A stretch of 64,000 bases of DNA from assembly GCA_964391195.1 (NCBI GenBank), contig CAYMLG010000016.1, positions 12,959 through 76,958 on the forward strand. The letters run 5' to 3'. A model generated the notes under the pieces. It was not told the DNA's origin. It did not search any database and saw nothing but the letters and a program-made list of their open reading frames with translations. The stretch comes from JAAYXE01 sp964391195. Lineage in GTDB: Bacteria; Chloroflexota; Anaerolineae; Anaerolineales; UBA4823. Both the position numbers and the translations under genes were made by a program. Shown piece by piece: positions 1 through 8,636 of the stretch (position 1 is the stretch's first letter; the number at the start of each line of letters is the position of its first letter).

Positions 1-1
1 C

Positions 2-1555
2 TTCTTCGGCATCGCCCGCGGGCTTTCCCGCTATCTCGAGCGCTATGTCACCCACCAGACCACATTCCGCCTGCTGGCCAGGCTGCGCGTCTGGTTCTAC
101 GAGGCTCTCGAACCGCTGGCGCCCGCCCGGCTGATGGAGCATCACAGCGGCGACCTGCTGGCTCGCATCCTGGGCGATGTGGAAACGCTGGAGAACTTCT
201 TTGTGCGGGTGGTAGCTCCCCCATTGAGCGCCATTTTGACCGCCGCGGCGGCCGGCGTTTTCCTCGGCCTGTATGATGCCTCATTGGCTGCAGCTCTGCT
301 GGCCCTGCTCGCCGCGGCCGGCCTGGGGGTCCCTTTTCTGGCGCGACGTTTGAGCCTGCAGCCCGGGCAGGCGCTGGTCCGGCAGCGCGCCGCGCTCAGC
401 GCCAGCCTGGTGGACGGGATCCAGGGCATGCCCGAACTGCTGGCGTACAATTTGGGCCCACAGCAGTTAGATCGGGTAGAGGCCGCCGGGCGCAGCCTGG
501 CGGCTGCTCAGCGGCGCATGGCCGGGGTGAGCGGGCTGCAGTCGGGGCTGATGAGCCTGCTCACCGGCCTTGGCGCCTGGGTGGTGCTGAGGCTGGCGAT
601 TCCCCTGGTAAACGGCGGGCAGATCCAGGGAGTCCATCTGGCGGTGGTTACCCTGGCGGCGATGACGGCCTTCGAAGCGGTATCGCCCTTGCCGCTGGCA
701 GCCCAGGTCCTGGAGAGCAGCCTTGAGGCGGCCCGCCGGCTGTTCGATGTCGTCGACGCCGAACCGGCCGTCCTGGAGGCGGAACATGCTCTGCCACTGC
801 CAGAACGGTTCGACCTGCGCATCGAAAATTGTACTTTTTCGTATCCGGGGAACGGCGGGCAGCCGGCGGTGAAGGACCTCAGCCTTTGGCTGCCGCAGGG
901 CAAGCGCCTGGCCGTGGTGGGCCCGAGTGGGGCGGGGAAATCCACCCTGGTAAACCTGCTGCTGCGCTTCTGGGAAGCGCCTCAAGGCAGCATTTTCTTG
1001 CAGGGCAGGGACCTGAGCGAGTACAACTCGGATGAACTGCGGCAGCGGGTAGGGGTCATCACCCAGAACACCTATCTGTTCAACGCCCCGGTATCCGACA
1101 ACCTGCTCCTGGCCCGCCCGGGCGCCCGGCAGGAGGAGCTCGAAGAGGCTGCCCGCCAGGCGGAAATCCACGATTTCATCTGTTCCCTCCCCCAGGGGTA
1201 CGCGACCTGGATCGGCGAACAGGGGTTGCGCCTGAGCGGTGGGGAGCGCCAGCGGGTGGCGATTGCCCGGGCGCTGCTTAAGGATGCGCCTCTGCTCATC
1301 CTCGATGAAGCCACCGCCAACCTGGATGCGATCACCGAGCAGCGGGTGCTGCGCACGGTGCTGGTAAGCAGCGCCGGCCGCTCTCTGCTGCTGATCACAC
1401 ACCGCCTGGTCGGGCTGGAGGCGATGGACGAGATCTTAGTGATGGATGACGGCTGTGTTGTGGAACGGGGGACGCATGCCAGGCTTTTGGCAGCCGGCGG
1501 CCTCTACCGGCGGCTGTGGGACCTGCAGAGAGAATCACTCGACGATAGAGAGTAG
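2..1555 (+). CDS. cydC: CydC-type ABC exporter, ATPase/permease (5' end cut off)
   Basis: This is a half-transporter with its membrane domain fused to an ABC ATPase. The reading frame is open from the first bases of the window, so the N-terminus lies outside; 517 residues remain, against roughly 550-590 for the family. The visible start, with RYLERYVTHQTTFRLLARLR, resembles the conserved cytoplasmic loop of CydC, one half of the CydDC thiol exporter needed for cytochrome bd assembly. Hydrophobic stretches follow. The ATPase domain shows Walker A GPSGAGKS near base 925, the signature LSGGERQRVAIARALL near 1235 and Walker B LLILDEAT near 1295. In the usual arrangement cydD would lie immediately upstream, outside the window. 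The 3' end overlaps the convergent glycerophosphodiesterase gene by 21 bp. The ABC exporter class is certain; CydC rather than another exporter is likely. Confidence 0.85.
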   Translation, partial: FFGIARGLSRYLERYVTHQTTFRLLARLRVWFYEALEPLAPARLMEHHSGDLLARILGDVETLENFFVRVVAPPLSAILTAAAAGVFLGLYDASLAAALLALLAAAGLGVPFLARRLSLQPGQALVRQRAALSASLVDGIQGMPELLAYNLGPQQLDRVEAAGRSLAAAQRRMAGVSGLQSGLMSLLTGLGAWVVLRLAIPLVNGGQIQGVHLAVVTLAAMTAFEAVSPLPLAAQVLESSLEAARRLFDVVDAEPAVLEAEHALPLPERFDLRIENCTFSYPGNGGQPAVKDLSLWLPQGKRLAVVGPSGAGKSTLVNLLLRFWEAPQGSIFLQGRDLSEYNSDELRQRVGVITQNTYLFNAPVSDNLLLARPGARQEELEEAARQAEIHDFICSLPQGYATWIGEQGLRLSGGERQRVAIARALLKDAPLLILDEATANLDAITEQRVLRTVLVSSAGRSLLLITHRLVGLEAMDEILVMDDGCVVERGTHARLLAAGGLYRRLWDLQRESLDDRE

Positions 1556-2440
1556 CCGGTCCGGGTAATCGGTGATGATCCCGTCCACGCCCCAATCGAT
1601 CAGGCGCCGCATATCCGCAGCCTCGTTCACCGTCCAAACGTGAACCTGCATGTTATGGGCATGGGCATCCCGGATAAAGCGGGGGGTGATGATTTGCATC
1701 CTGCCGTAATACTCGGGGATTTGGAAGGCATCGGCCCGAGGGAGATAAGCGCCGGACAGGAGCAGGCGGCTGAGGGCATAAAACGAAAGCACTTCTCGAT
1801 CGCCGGCCGCGGTTGCCGCCTGTGGCAGGGCATTCCTGAAGCGAGTAAGCTGCCCAAAGTGGAAGGAGCCGACCAACACCGAATCCAGGCGTTCGTACCG
1901 GTGGATCAGGCGGGCGAAGGGAGCTACGATCGAAGGGTAAGCCTGCTTGATGTCGATGTTGACCCGCACCCCGGGAAAAGCGGCGAATACTTCTTCCAGG
2001 GTAGGGATGGTAATCCCCAGCCCCCGGTAGGGATAGGTCTTTCCCCCATCATCCGTCCACCGGTAGCCGGCATCCAGCTTCTTTAGCTCAGAAAGCGTAT
2101 AGCTCTTGATCGGCCCGGCGCCGTCTGTCAGCCGGTCGACCCGGTCATCGTGCATCACCACGATCTCGCCATCTGCGGTGGCATGGATATCGATCTCGAG
2201 CGCGTCTACCCCCATTGCGACCGCGCGCTCGAAGGCGTACATCGTGTTTTCAGGCCACAGGCCTCCCCCGCCCCGGTGGGCCATCACCAGGGGCTTTTTG
2301 CCTTCCAGATAAGGGTGACCCGGGCGAGGCCGCGATCGAGAGCGCAAGACCAGATAGGCGCTCAGGCCGAAGCCGGCAGCGCCAAGTGCAGCCCGGCCGG
2401 TGCGCCTGGCCCATGACGAATTAGAAGATGAACTCGCCAT
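1535..2440 (-). CDS. Glycerophosphodiester phosphodiesterase family protein
   Basis: The protein hydrolyses glycerophosphodiesters to an alcohol and glycerol-3-phosphate in the GDPD family, a TIM-barrel fold. Of its 301 residues, 1-50 hold a hydrophobic segment (about 17-33), which suggests a membrane anchor with the enzyme outside. Family catalytic residues are visible: H55 in MAHRGGGG, E64-N65 in PENT, E82 and D84 in LEIDIHATADG, and H97 in VVMHDD. The start at 2440 overlaps the stop of the upstream aminopeptidase gene by 20 bp on the same strand, so the two are probably translationally coupled. The end overlaps the convergent cydC-like gene. The family call is firm; the actual lipid substrate is unknown. 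Confidence 0.92.
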   Translation of the reverse strand: MASSSSNSSWARRTGRAALGAAGFGLSAYLVLRSRSRPRPGHPYLEGKKPLVMAHRGGGGLWPENTMYAFERAVAMGVDALEIDIHATADGEIVVMHDDRVDRLTDGAGPIKSYTLSELKKLDAGYRWTDDGGKTYPYRGLGITIPTLEEVFAAFPGVRVNIDIKQAYPSIVAPFARLIHRYERLDSVLVGSFHFGQLTRFRNALPQAATAAGDREVLSFYALSRLLLSGAYLPRADAFQIPEYYGRMQIITPRFIRDAHAHNMQVHVWTVNEAADMRRLIDWGVDGIITDYPDRLLSIVE

Positions 2441-3530
2441 TGCGGTAGATCACTTCTCCATCGACCAGGATCTCCGAGTCCTGGCGCATGTCGCAGATCA
2501 TATCCCAATGGATGACGCTTTTGTTCCGGCTGCCGGTTTCCGGGTAGCCCGCCCCCACCGCCAGATGGAAACTGCCGCCGATTTTCTCATCGAAGAGGAT
2601 GTTGCGGGTGAAGCGATCGATTTCATAATTGGTGCCGATCGCGAACTCCCCAAGATAGCGGGCGCCGGGGTCGGTCTCCAGCATCTGGTGCAAGAAAGCT
2701 TCGTTGCGGGCGGCTTTCGCCTGGACCACCTTGCCATCCTGGAAGGTCAGTTCCACCCCCTCGATCACCCGCCCGTTGGTCACCGCCGGATAAGTGAATT
2801 GCACCCACCCGTCCGCCGATTCTTCCACCGGTCCGGTGTAGATCTCGCCATCGGGCATGTTATTCTTGCCGCTGGCGTTGATGAATTTGCGCTCTTTGAT
2901 CGACAGTCGCAGATCGACGTGCGGGCCGCGCAGCTCGACCCGGTCGTGCCCTTGGATGCGCTCCACAATCTGGCGCTGCTTCTGCTCCACCCCCAGCCAG
3001 TAGGCGACCGGATCGGGTGTGGCGTCATCGGCATGGCAGGCCTGGTAGAAGAAATCCTGGTATTCCTGGAAGCCCATCTCCGATTCCATGGCGTAAGCGG
3101 GGGTAGGGAACTGGCTGCTCATCCAGCGCAGGCTCGATTCCGCCCCACGGCGCATCTGCGCCTGGAGCAGTGGGGCCAGGGCTTTCTGCCGGCGCGCCTG
3201 CCGGCCGGCGTCAACCTTGCTCAAGGCGCGAGTATTCGTCTCGGCGCGGATTTTGATCAGCACATCGAATTCTTCGAACGCAGTTTTGTGGAAACGCGGC
3301 GTCCAGTCCAGGTGGTCCGCTCCGGCGTGAGCATAGAATATCTCGTCCTGGCCGGGGAAGTCGGCCAGCACATAAGGATACGCCCCCCGGTCCAGGATCA
3401 GCGCGTATAAAGCCTCAACCAGCGGCTGGGCGGCGTAGGTGGTTGTGATCGCGACCTGGTCGCCGGGCTGTACTCGGGTGGAGTAATCGACCAGGATGTG
3501 GGCAAATTTCTCGATTCTCGAATCGGTCAA
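2421..3530 (-). CDS. M29-family metallo-aminopeptidase
   Basis: This is a 369-residue aminopeptidase of the M29 family (AmpS/AmpT type), a cytosolic two-metal enzyme releasing N-terminal residues from peptides. The metal-binding pattern of the family is present: E229 in MPDGEIYTGP, E295 in LGEFAIGTN, H322 in GGSFHLAVG, and H341 and D343 in VIHWDMICDM. The start codon is TTG at 3530, preceded by AGGAG at a proper distance. The gene heads a two-gene unit with the overlapping GDPD gene. It is divergent from the dehydrogenase gene at 3616, with both promoters packed into the 85-bp gap. There is no signal peptide. Confidence 0.93.
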   Translation of the reverse strand: MTDSRIEKFAHILVDYSTRVQPGDQVAITTTYAAQPLVEALYALILDRGAYPYVLADFPGQDEIFYAHAGADHLDWTPRFHKTAFEEFDVLIKIRAETNTRALSKVDAGRQARRQKALAPLLQAQMRRGAESSLRWMSSQFPTPAYAMESEMGFQEYQDFFYQACHADDATPDPVAYWLGVEQKQRQIVERIQGHDRVELRGPHVDLRLSIKERKFINASGKNNMPDGEIYTGPVEESADGWVQFTYPAVTNGRVIEGVELTFQDGKVVQAKAARNEAFLHQMLETDPGARYLGEFAIGTNYEIDRFTRNILFDEKIGGSFHLAVGAGYPETGSRNKSVIHWDMICDMRQDSEILVDGEVIYRNGEFIF

Positions 3531-3559
3531 GGGAATCTCCTGTGAGGTAGGTGGAAAAA

Positions 3560-3592
3560 ATTATAACATGCAGGGTTTTTACGCGCTATAAT
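3560..3592. promoter_or_regulatory. Divergent -10 elements between aminopeptidase and dehydrogenase genes
   Basis: TATAAT at 3587-3592 on the plus strand lies 23 nt before the ATG of the dehydrogenase gene. A second TATAAT reads on the minus strand at 3565-3560, about 30 nt before the TTG of the aminopeptidase gene. Neither has a good -35 hexamer. The two core promoters are only about 20 bp apart, so one bound polymerase would probably hinder the other. Confidence 0.5.
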
Positions 3593-3615
3593 GGCGCAAT
3601 AAACGTGAGAAACCC

Positions 3616-5817
3616 ATGAAACAACTCCTACAGAATCTCAAAAACGGGGAGACCCTGGTCGTGGAGGTCCCCATTCCCACCCCTCAACCCGGCGAAGTGC
3701 TGGTTCGCACCGCTGCTTCACTGGTCTCAGCCGGCACCGAGCGGACGCTGGTGTCTTTCGCCGAAAAATCGCTGCTGGGAAAAGCCCGATCCCGGCCCGA
3801 CCTGGTGCGCCAGGTGCTGGACAAGGCCCGGCGGGAAGGGCTGTTGACCACCCTGGAGGCCGCCTTTAACCGGCTGGAACAACCGATGCCGCTTGGCTAT
3901 TCATCGGCAGGCACCATTGTAGCCCTGGGCCAAGGGGTGGAGGGCCTGCAGGTGGGCCAGCGAGTAGCCTGCGCCGGGGGGAATTACGCCGTCCATGCCG
4001 AGTATGCCTCCATCCCCCGCAACCTGGTGGCTCCGCTGCCGGATGAGGTCGATTTCGAGGCGGCGGCGTTTACTACCCTGGGAGCCATCGCCATGCATGG
4101 CTTTCGTTTGGCTGAGCCACAGCTCGGCGAACGGGTGGCGATTATCGGCCTGGGGCTTCTTGGTCTGCTGGCGGTGGGCATCGCCCGGGCTGCCGGGTGC
4201 CAGGTGTTGGGCATCGACCTGGACTCGCGGCGGGTAGAACTCGCCCGCCGCTTGGGCGCCACAGCCGTGGGGCGCGATCAGGCCGAAGAGGCGGCCCAGG
4301 GCTTCTCGCGCGGCCGCGGCTGCGACGCGATCCTGATCTGCGCCGATACCAGCTCCGCCGATCCGGTGGAACTGGCGGGCGTTATCGCCCGCGACCGGGC
4401 GCGAGTGGTGGCGGTGGGGGCGGTTGGGCTGCAGATCCCCCGCAAAATCTATTACGAGAAAGAGTTGAGCTTCGTCAACTCGCGCTCTTATGGGCCGGGG
4501 CGCTACGACCCGGCTTACGAGGAGGGTGGTCAGGACTACCCGTTGGGCTACGTGCGCTGGACGGAAGGGCGCAACCTGGAGGCCTTCGTTGAACTGCTGG
4601 CAAACCGCCGGGTCGATGTCGGCCCGCTGATCACCCACCGCTTTCCGATCGACCAGGCGCCGCTGGCTTACGATTTGATTACCGGCAAGCGTAAGGAGCA
4701 GTTCCTGGGGGTGCTGCTGACCTATCCTGTCAGCGAGGCGGATGCCGAGCGCCTGGAGCGCCGGGTGGCCCTTTCCGCTGCGCCTCCGGGCGAGGCTTCG
4801 GCGCCTGCGAGCGCACAGCCGTCCTCGAGGGTCGATACGGTGCGCCTGGGCGTATTGGGCGCCGGGAATTTCGCCACCGCGGTGATGCTTCCGGCGCTGA
4901 AGCGCACGCCGGGAGTAGAGCTGGTTGGGCTGGTATCGGCTTCGGGGTTGAACGCCCAGGCTGCCGGGAAGCGCTTCGGCTTTCAGTATGCAGCCAGCGA
5001 TGAGGCGGAGATCCTCGCCGACCCTCGGGTGAATACGGTTGCGATCCTCACCCGCCACAACTTGCATGCCGCCCAGGTGATCGCCGCTTTGAACGCCGGG
5101 AAGCACGTGTTTTGTGAGAAACCGCTGGCGCTGGACGAAGCAGAGCTGGACGAGATCCAGGCGCTGGTCACCTCCCCTGCGGATGGGCAGGCGCCCATGC
5201 TGATGGTGGGCTTCAACCGCCGCTTCGCACCGCTGGCAGTCAAGCTAAAAAGCTTCCTGGAAGGCCGCAGCGAACCTCTGGCTGCGCACTACCGCGTGAA
5301 TGCCGGGTATATCCCGCCCGGACATTGGGTTCATGATCCGGAGCAGGGCGGGGGGCGGATCATCGGCGAGGGCTGCCATTTTGTGGATTTTTTGACTTAT
5401 CTGGTAGGCCAGCCGCCCTGTGCGGTCACCGCACACGGGCTGCCCGACGGGGGCCGGTACCGGGAAGACAACGTGGTGATGACCTTCGCCTTCCCCGATG
5501 GCTCGCTTGGCACCGTTTCGTACCTGGCGAATGGCGATAAAGCCTTCCCCAAGGAGCGGGTGGAAGTGTTCTGCGGCGGGCGCACGGCGGCCCTGGATGA
5601 CTTCCGACTCCTGGAAATGGTGCGCGATGGGAATCGACGCGTGCTGCGCTCCCGCTTGCGCCAGGACAAGGGGCACCGGGCGGAGTGGGTGGCCTTCAGT
5701 GATGCCCTGCGCCAGGGAGGGATGCCGCCAATCCCTTACGAGCAGCTATTTGGCGTCACCCGGTCAACTTTTGCCGCGGTCCAGGCGCTGCGCTGCGGCG
5801 AGAAAGTAAATATATAA
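3616..5817 (+). CDS. Two-domain oxidoreductase: MDR dehydrogenase fused to Gfo/Idh/MocA dehydrogenase
   Basis: The 733-residue protein joins two NAD(P)-dependent dehydrogenases. Residues 1 to about 375 form a medium-chain dehydrogenase/reductase; its Rossmann motif is IIGLGLLGLLAVGIA near residue 177. The cysteine quartet of the structural zinc lobe is not seen. After a Pro/Ala/Ser linker (about 385-405), residues 410-733 form a Gfo/Idh/MocA dehydrogenase with nucleotide motif LGVLGAGNFATAVMLPALKR and the family lysine in FCEKPLAL. Such fusions are known mostly from polysaccharide and sugar-nucleotide clusters, where they are thought to channel an oxidised sugar intermediate. Here no glycosyltransferase or sugar gene lies nearby. 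It has its own -10 (TATAAT, 3587). The substrate cannot be read from the sequence. Confidence 0.9.
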   Translation: MKQLLQNLKNGETLVVEVPIPTPQPGEVLVRTAASLVSAGTERTLVSFAEKSLLGKARSRPDLVRQVLDKARREGLLTTLEAAFNRLEQPMPLGYSSAGTIVALGQGVEGLQVGQRVACAGGNYAVHAEYASIPRNLVAPLPDEVDFEAAAFTTLGAIAMHGFRLAEPQLGERVAIIGLGLLGLLAVGIARAAGCQVLGIDLDSRRVELARRLGATAVGRDQAEEAAQGFSRGRGCDAILICADTSSADPVELAGVIARDRARVVAVGAVGLQIPRKIYYEKELSFVNSRSYGPGRYDPAYEEGGQDYPLGYVRWTEGRNLEAFVELLANRRVDVGPLITHRFPIDQAPLAYDLITGKRKEQFLGVLLTYPVSEADAERLERRVALSAAPPGEASAPASAQPSSRVDTVRLGVLGAGNFATAVMLPALKRTPGVELVGLVSASGLNAQAAGKRFGFQYAASDEAEILADPRVNTVAILTRHNLHAAQVIAALNAGKHVFCEKPLALDEAELDEIQALVTSPADGQAPMLMVGFNRRFAPLAVKLKSFLEGRSEPLAAHYRVNAGYIPPGHWVHDPEQGGGRIIGEGCHFVDFLTYLVGQPPCAVTAHGLPDGGRYREDNVVMTFAFPDGSLGTVSYLANGDKAFPKERVEVFCGGRTAALDDFRLLEMVRDGNRRVLRSRLRQDKGHRAEWVAFSDALRQGGMPPIPYEQLFGVTRSTFAAVQALRCGEKVNI

Positions 5818-5823
5818 GCGGAT

Positions 5824-5855
5824 AGGAGGGCTGCGATTTTCACGCCAGCCCTCCT
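5824..5855 (+). terminator. Hairpin after the two-domain dehydrogenase gene
   Basis: A perfect 10-bp stem (AGGAGGGCTG / CAGCCCTCCT) with a 12-nt loop starts 7 nt after the stop codon. No T-run follows, so this may stabilise the 3' end of the message or act only as a weak terminator. Confidence 0.5.
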
Positions 5856-5880
5856 GTAAACAAATGGGGGGGAGTTGGTG

Positions 5881-6028
5881 GATCGATCGTCCATGGCTTT
5901 CTCAGAGTCATAAGCCAGGCTTTATAGGATAGGCGGTTGGGATATGAGCGGGCTGTACAGGGGGTGGGCTATGCAGCCCACCCGCGCACATATTCCAACC
6001 GCCCATTCCTGAGAAAGCCATGATCGAT
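5881..6028. repeat. Nested palindromic element, MITE-like (about 150 bp)
   Basis: Three inverted repeats are nested around one centre. The outer arms are CATGGCTTTCTCAG at 5892-5905 and its exact complement at 6009-6022, each flanked by GATCGAT. The middle arms are 15 nt, 5932-5946 with 5989-6003, with one G-T mismatch. The inner hairpin is GGGTGGGCT / AGCCCACCC at 5962-5983 with a 4-nt loop. A bulge of about 26 nt sits only on the left arm. There is no coding capacity. The outer arms would serve as terminal inverted repeats of a miniature transposable element or REP-like unit. It fills most of the 319-bp gap between 5817 and 6137. Confidence 0.6.
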
Positions 6029-6136
6029 TATCATTCAAATAGGACAGCATTAGGGTGGATACGATATTATAATGGCATGGGGGAGCGAACATCTGTTGAA
6101 GCGCTGCGCGTTTGTAGGCTGGGAGGGATCACCCGC

Positions 6137-7209
6137 ATGATGAAGGCCACCGGACCACGGACCGCGCTGTTGGCGATGGTAATGGCGCTGTTCTTTGGCC
6201 TTACCGGGTTATCGGCTTGCGGTTATGAACGTGCGCCCACCGGTGGGCAAGCCACGCAGGACGCCATCATTGCTGCCGTCATCGGCACCGTTCAGGCCGA
6301 TTACGCCCAGGGAACCTTTACCCCGGCCCCGCCGAAACCGACTGCGACCTATTCTCCCCCGTATTTCTACCTCCCGGACCTAACCGAGGTCCCCNNNNNN
6401 NNNNNNNNNNNNNNNNNNNNNNNNNNNNNNNNNNNNNNNNNNNNNNNNNNNNNNNNNNNNNNNNNNNNNNNNNNNNNNNNNNNNNNNNNNNNNNGACTGC
6501 GACCTATTCTCCCCCGTATTTCTACCTCCCGGACCTAACCGAGGTCCCCATCCAGACTCTCGTCCCGGCCCTGCTGACCCAGGTGGCCATTACCCCTACG
6601 ATCGATCTGCCGGAGGGGACCATATTGCTGCCGTTCACCGGTGCGACGCCCACGCCGGTGGTGATCACCGTCATCGTGACCGTTGTCCATACCGCCGAGC
6701 CTGCGCCGGGCTCAACGCCCACGCCCACGGCTGCTCCCCTGCTCACCCCACCGGCCGGTGATGATGCTTCAGCGCAGGGAGCGGCCGGCGATAGACTGCC
6801 CACCCCTTCCACGCCTGCCCCTGGCTCATCCCTGCCTGTTCCCCAACCCACCGCCCGTCCGCTGGCTGTTGATTTCGCTTTTCTTCAAGACTGCGGAACC
6901 CCGACCGCCATCTTCGAGGTCAGGAATCATCTGCCCCAATCGTTCGAGTCGGCGCAGATCTACATTGAAGACATGCTGACCGGCGGGCCTCTGGGGCTGG
7001 CAATCAGCGATCGTCCTTTCCTCACCCGCCCGGGACTTTGCCCGCCCGGCGATCCGCTCCTTCCGGCGGAGGGCTCTGCCTTCCTGGCCGTGCCGGTCAA
7101 TTCCCCGCAGCCTTCCGGACATTTGGCTCGGGCGGCAATCAGCCTGTGCGCGCAGGACGGGACAGCCGGCGAATGCCAGCGCGTGACGGTTGATTTCGTC
7201 ATCCCGTGA
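6137..7209 (+). CDS. Secreted lipoprotein with Thr/Pro-rich linker, interrupted by scaffold gap
   Basis: The start chosen is ATG 6137, with GGGAGGG 9 nt upstream. It gives a lipoprotein signal: a hydrophobic core and lipobox LSAC with C28. A Thr/Pro-rich stretch follows, then the gap at 6395-6494, then a Pro/Thr-rich linker and a C-terminal part of about 110 residues (6850-7209) with paired cysteines, for example QDCGTPTAIFEV. The 55 bases before and after the gap are identical. Collapsing gap and duplicate (155 nt) restores one uninterrupted reading frame of about 305 residues, so the interruption is an assembly artefact, not a pseudogene. It is the first of three consecutive lipoprotein genes of similar style. 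No known family was recognised in the C-terminal part. Confidence 0.8.
6395..6494. other. Scaffold gap of exactly 100 N
   Basis: One hundred N are flanked by an exact 55-bp direct duplication (6340-6394 equals 6495-6549). This is what is expected when two contigs ending in the same k-mer are joined with an arbitrary spacer. The reading frame on both sides becomes continuous when one copy and the N are removed. Confidence 0.97.
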
Positions 7210-7358
7210 CCTTTCCCCTCCCTCAGGACCTCCCCGACTTTCCAGAAACCTACTAAAATGGCAGCATGAGTCCCGCACGGAACGGCGCAACCGAATGGTA
7301 TGCTGGCTCGATCGATCCTCGTTGGCTGCCCTGAAGGTAACAGCATAGGAGAGATACT

Positions 7359-8561
7359 ATGTCGCCCCACCAACTGCGTATCGCCTATGCCCGCATGAGA
7401 GCCCTGGCTCTTGGACTGCTGGTCCTGCTCGCCGCCTGTAACCTGCCGGACCCCGAAAACCGGGGTGTAACGGGGGCTGGTGCGATCTACACCGCGGCGG
7501 CCAGGACAGTCTCCGTCCAACTGACGGAGATCAACCGCCCTCCTGCCACCTCCGGAGTCACGCCTGCGCCGCCGCCGACAAGGACGTTTCCACCCTCGCC
7601 CGAGCCTGCCAGCCCCACCCCTCCGGCGGCCACCCTCACGGCGACCACTCTTCCTATTCCGCTCACCGGACCGACGGCGGTGGCTTCCTGTGACCAGGCC
7701 CGCTTTATCGGCGATGTGACCTACCCGGACAATTCCCCTGTCGCTCCCGGGGAAACCTTTGTCAAGACCTGGCGGCTGGAGAACGGTGGAAGCTGTACCT
7801 GGACGGAAGAATACGCACTGGTCTTTTCCGGCGGCGAACTGATGGGAGCGCCGCCGCAGGTCCCCCTGCCCCGCGCAGTGGCCCCAGGTGAACGGATCGA
7901 TATATCCGTTACCTTCACCGCTCCGCAGGCGGTGGGCAGCTACCGCAGCGATTGGCTTTTTTATAACGCTTCGCGCCAGTTATTTGGCGTGGGGGTAAAT
8001 TTTAAGCCGGTCTGGGCTCAGATCAATGTGGTCACCGCCTCGGGAGTGGTGTACGACTTCATCGCCCGGGCTTCCGCGGCGGAATGGACCAGCGGGGTGG
8101 AAGAAAATTTCAGTTCGCCGCTCGATTTTTCCGGGGGCCTGGACGACCGTCTGGGGGCGGCGGCGGTTCGAGATCAGGCGCCGCTGGAGAACGGGGCGAC
8201 TTCGGGCAAACTGCTGGTCACCGTCCCCCGGCAGGAACGGGATGGCTCGGTGCGCGGCGTCTTCCCGGAATACACGGTTCAACCCGGTGACCGGCTCAAA
8301 GCGCGCCTGGGTTTCCTGATCCCGGCGGGCGAATGTGAGGGTGGGGACGCGGTCTTCGAGATCGGTTATGTGGAGAGCGGCGGGGGCCAGGTGCACAGGT
8401 TGGAGCGCCGCCGCACTACCTGTGATGGGCGGCTCGAACCGGTCGACCTGGATCTTTCGCCGCTGGCCGGCGACACCGTAAGGTTCGTCTTCACCGTGTA
8501 CGCCAATGGGCCTTTCCAGGGCGATTACGCCGTCTGGAACAGCGCCCTGATCGAGCATTAA
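7359..8561 (+). CDS. Lipoprotein with NBR1-type Ig-like domain
   Basis: The protein has 400 residues. The N-terminus carries a lipoprotein signal ending in LLAAC, so the mature protein is anchored on the outside of the membrane. A Pro/Thr-rich linker of about 60 residues follows. The next roughly 105 residues match the Ig-like fold first named for next-to-BRCA1 proteins: PGETFVKTWRLENGGSCTW, then a V-F-G-G segment and VAPGERIDISVTFTAP. In bacteria this fold is common in Chloroflexota surface proteins. The last 150 residues, with two cysteines, look like a separate beta-rich domain of unknown type. AGGAGAG stands before the ATG. The role is unknown; binding or cell-surface display is a guess. 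Confidence 0.85.
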   Translation: MSPHQLRIAYARMRALALGLLVLLAACNLPDPENRGVTGAGAIYTAAARTVSVQLTEINRPPATSGVTPAPPPTRTFPPSPEPASPTPPAATLTATTLPIPLTGPTAVASCDQARFIGDVTYPDNSPVAPGETFVKTWRLENGGSCTWTEEYALVFSGGELMGAPPQVPLPRAVAPGERIDISVTFTAPQAVGSYRSDWLFYNASRQLFGVGVNFKPVWAQINVVTASGVVYDFIARASAAEWTSGVEENFSSPLDFSGGLDDRLGAAAVRDQAPLENGATSGKLLVTVPRQERDGSVRGVFPEYTVQPGDRLKARLGFLIPAGECEGGDAVFEIGYVESGGGQVHRLERRRTTCDGRLEPVDLDLSPLAGDTVRFVFTVYANGPFQGDYAVWNSALIEH

Positions 8562-8636
8562 CCCTTGCAAATTTGGCTTTCCACTTTTATCCTCCGAGAG
8601 GTATACTTGGGGGCTGACTTGAAGAGGAGGTCAACT

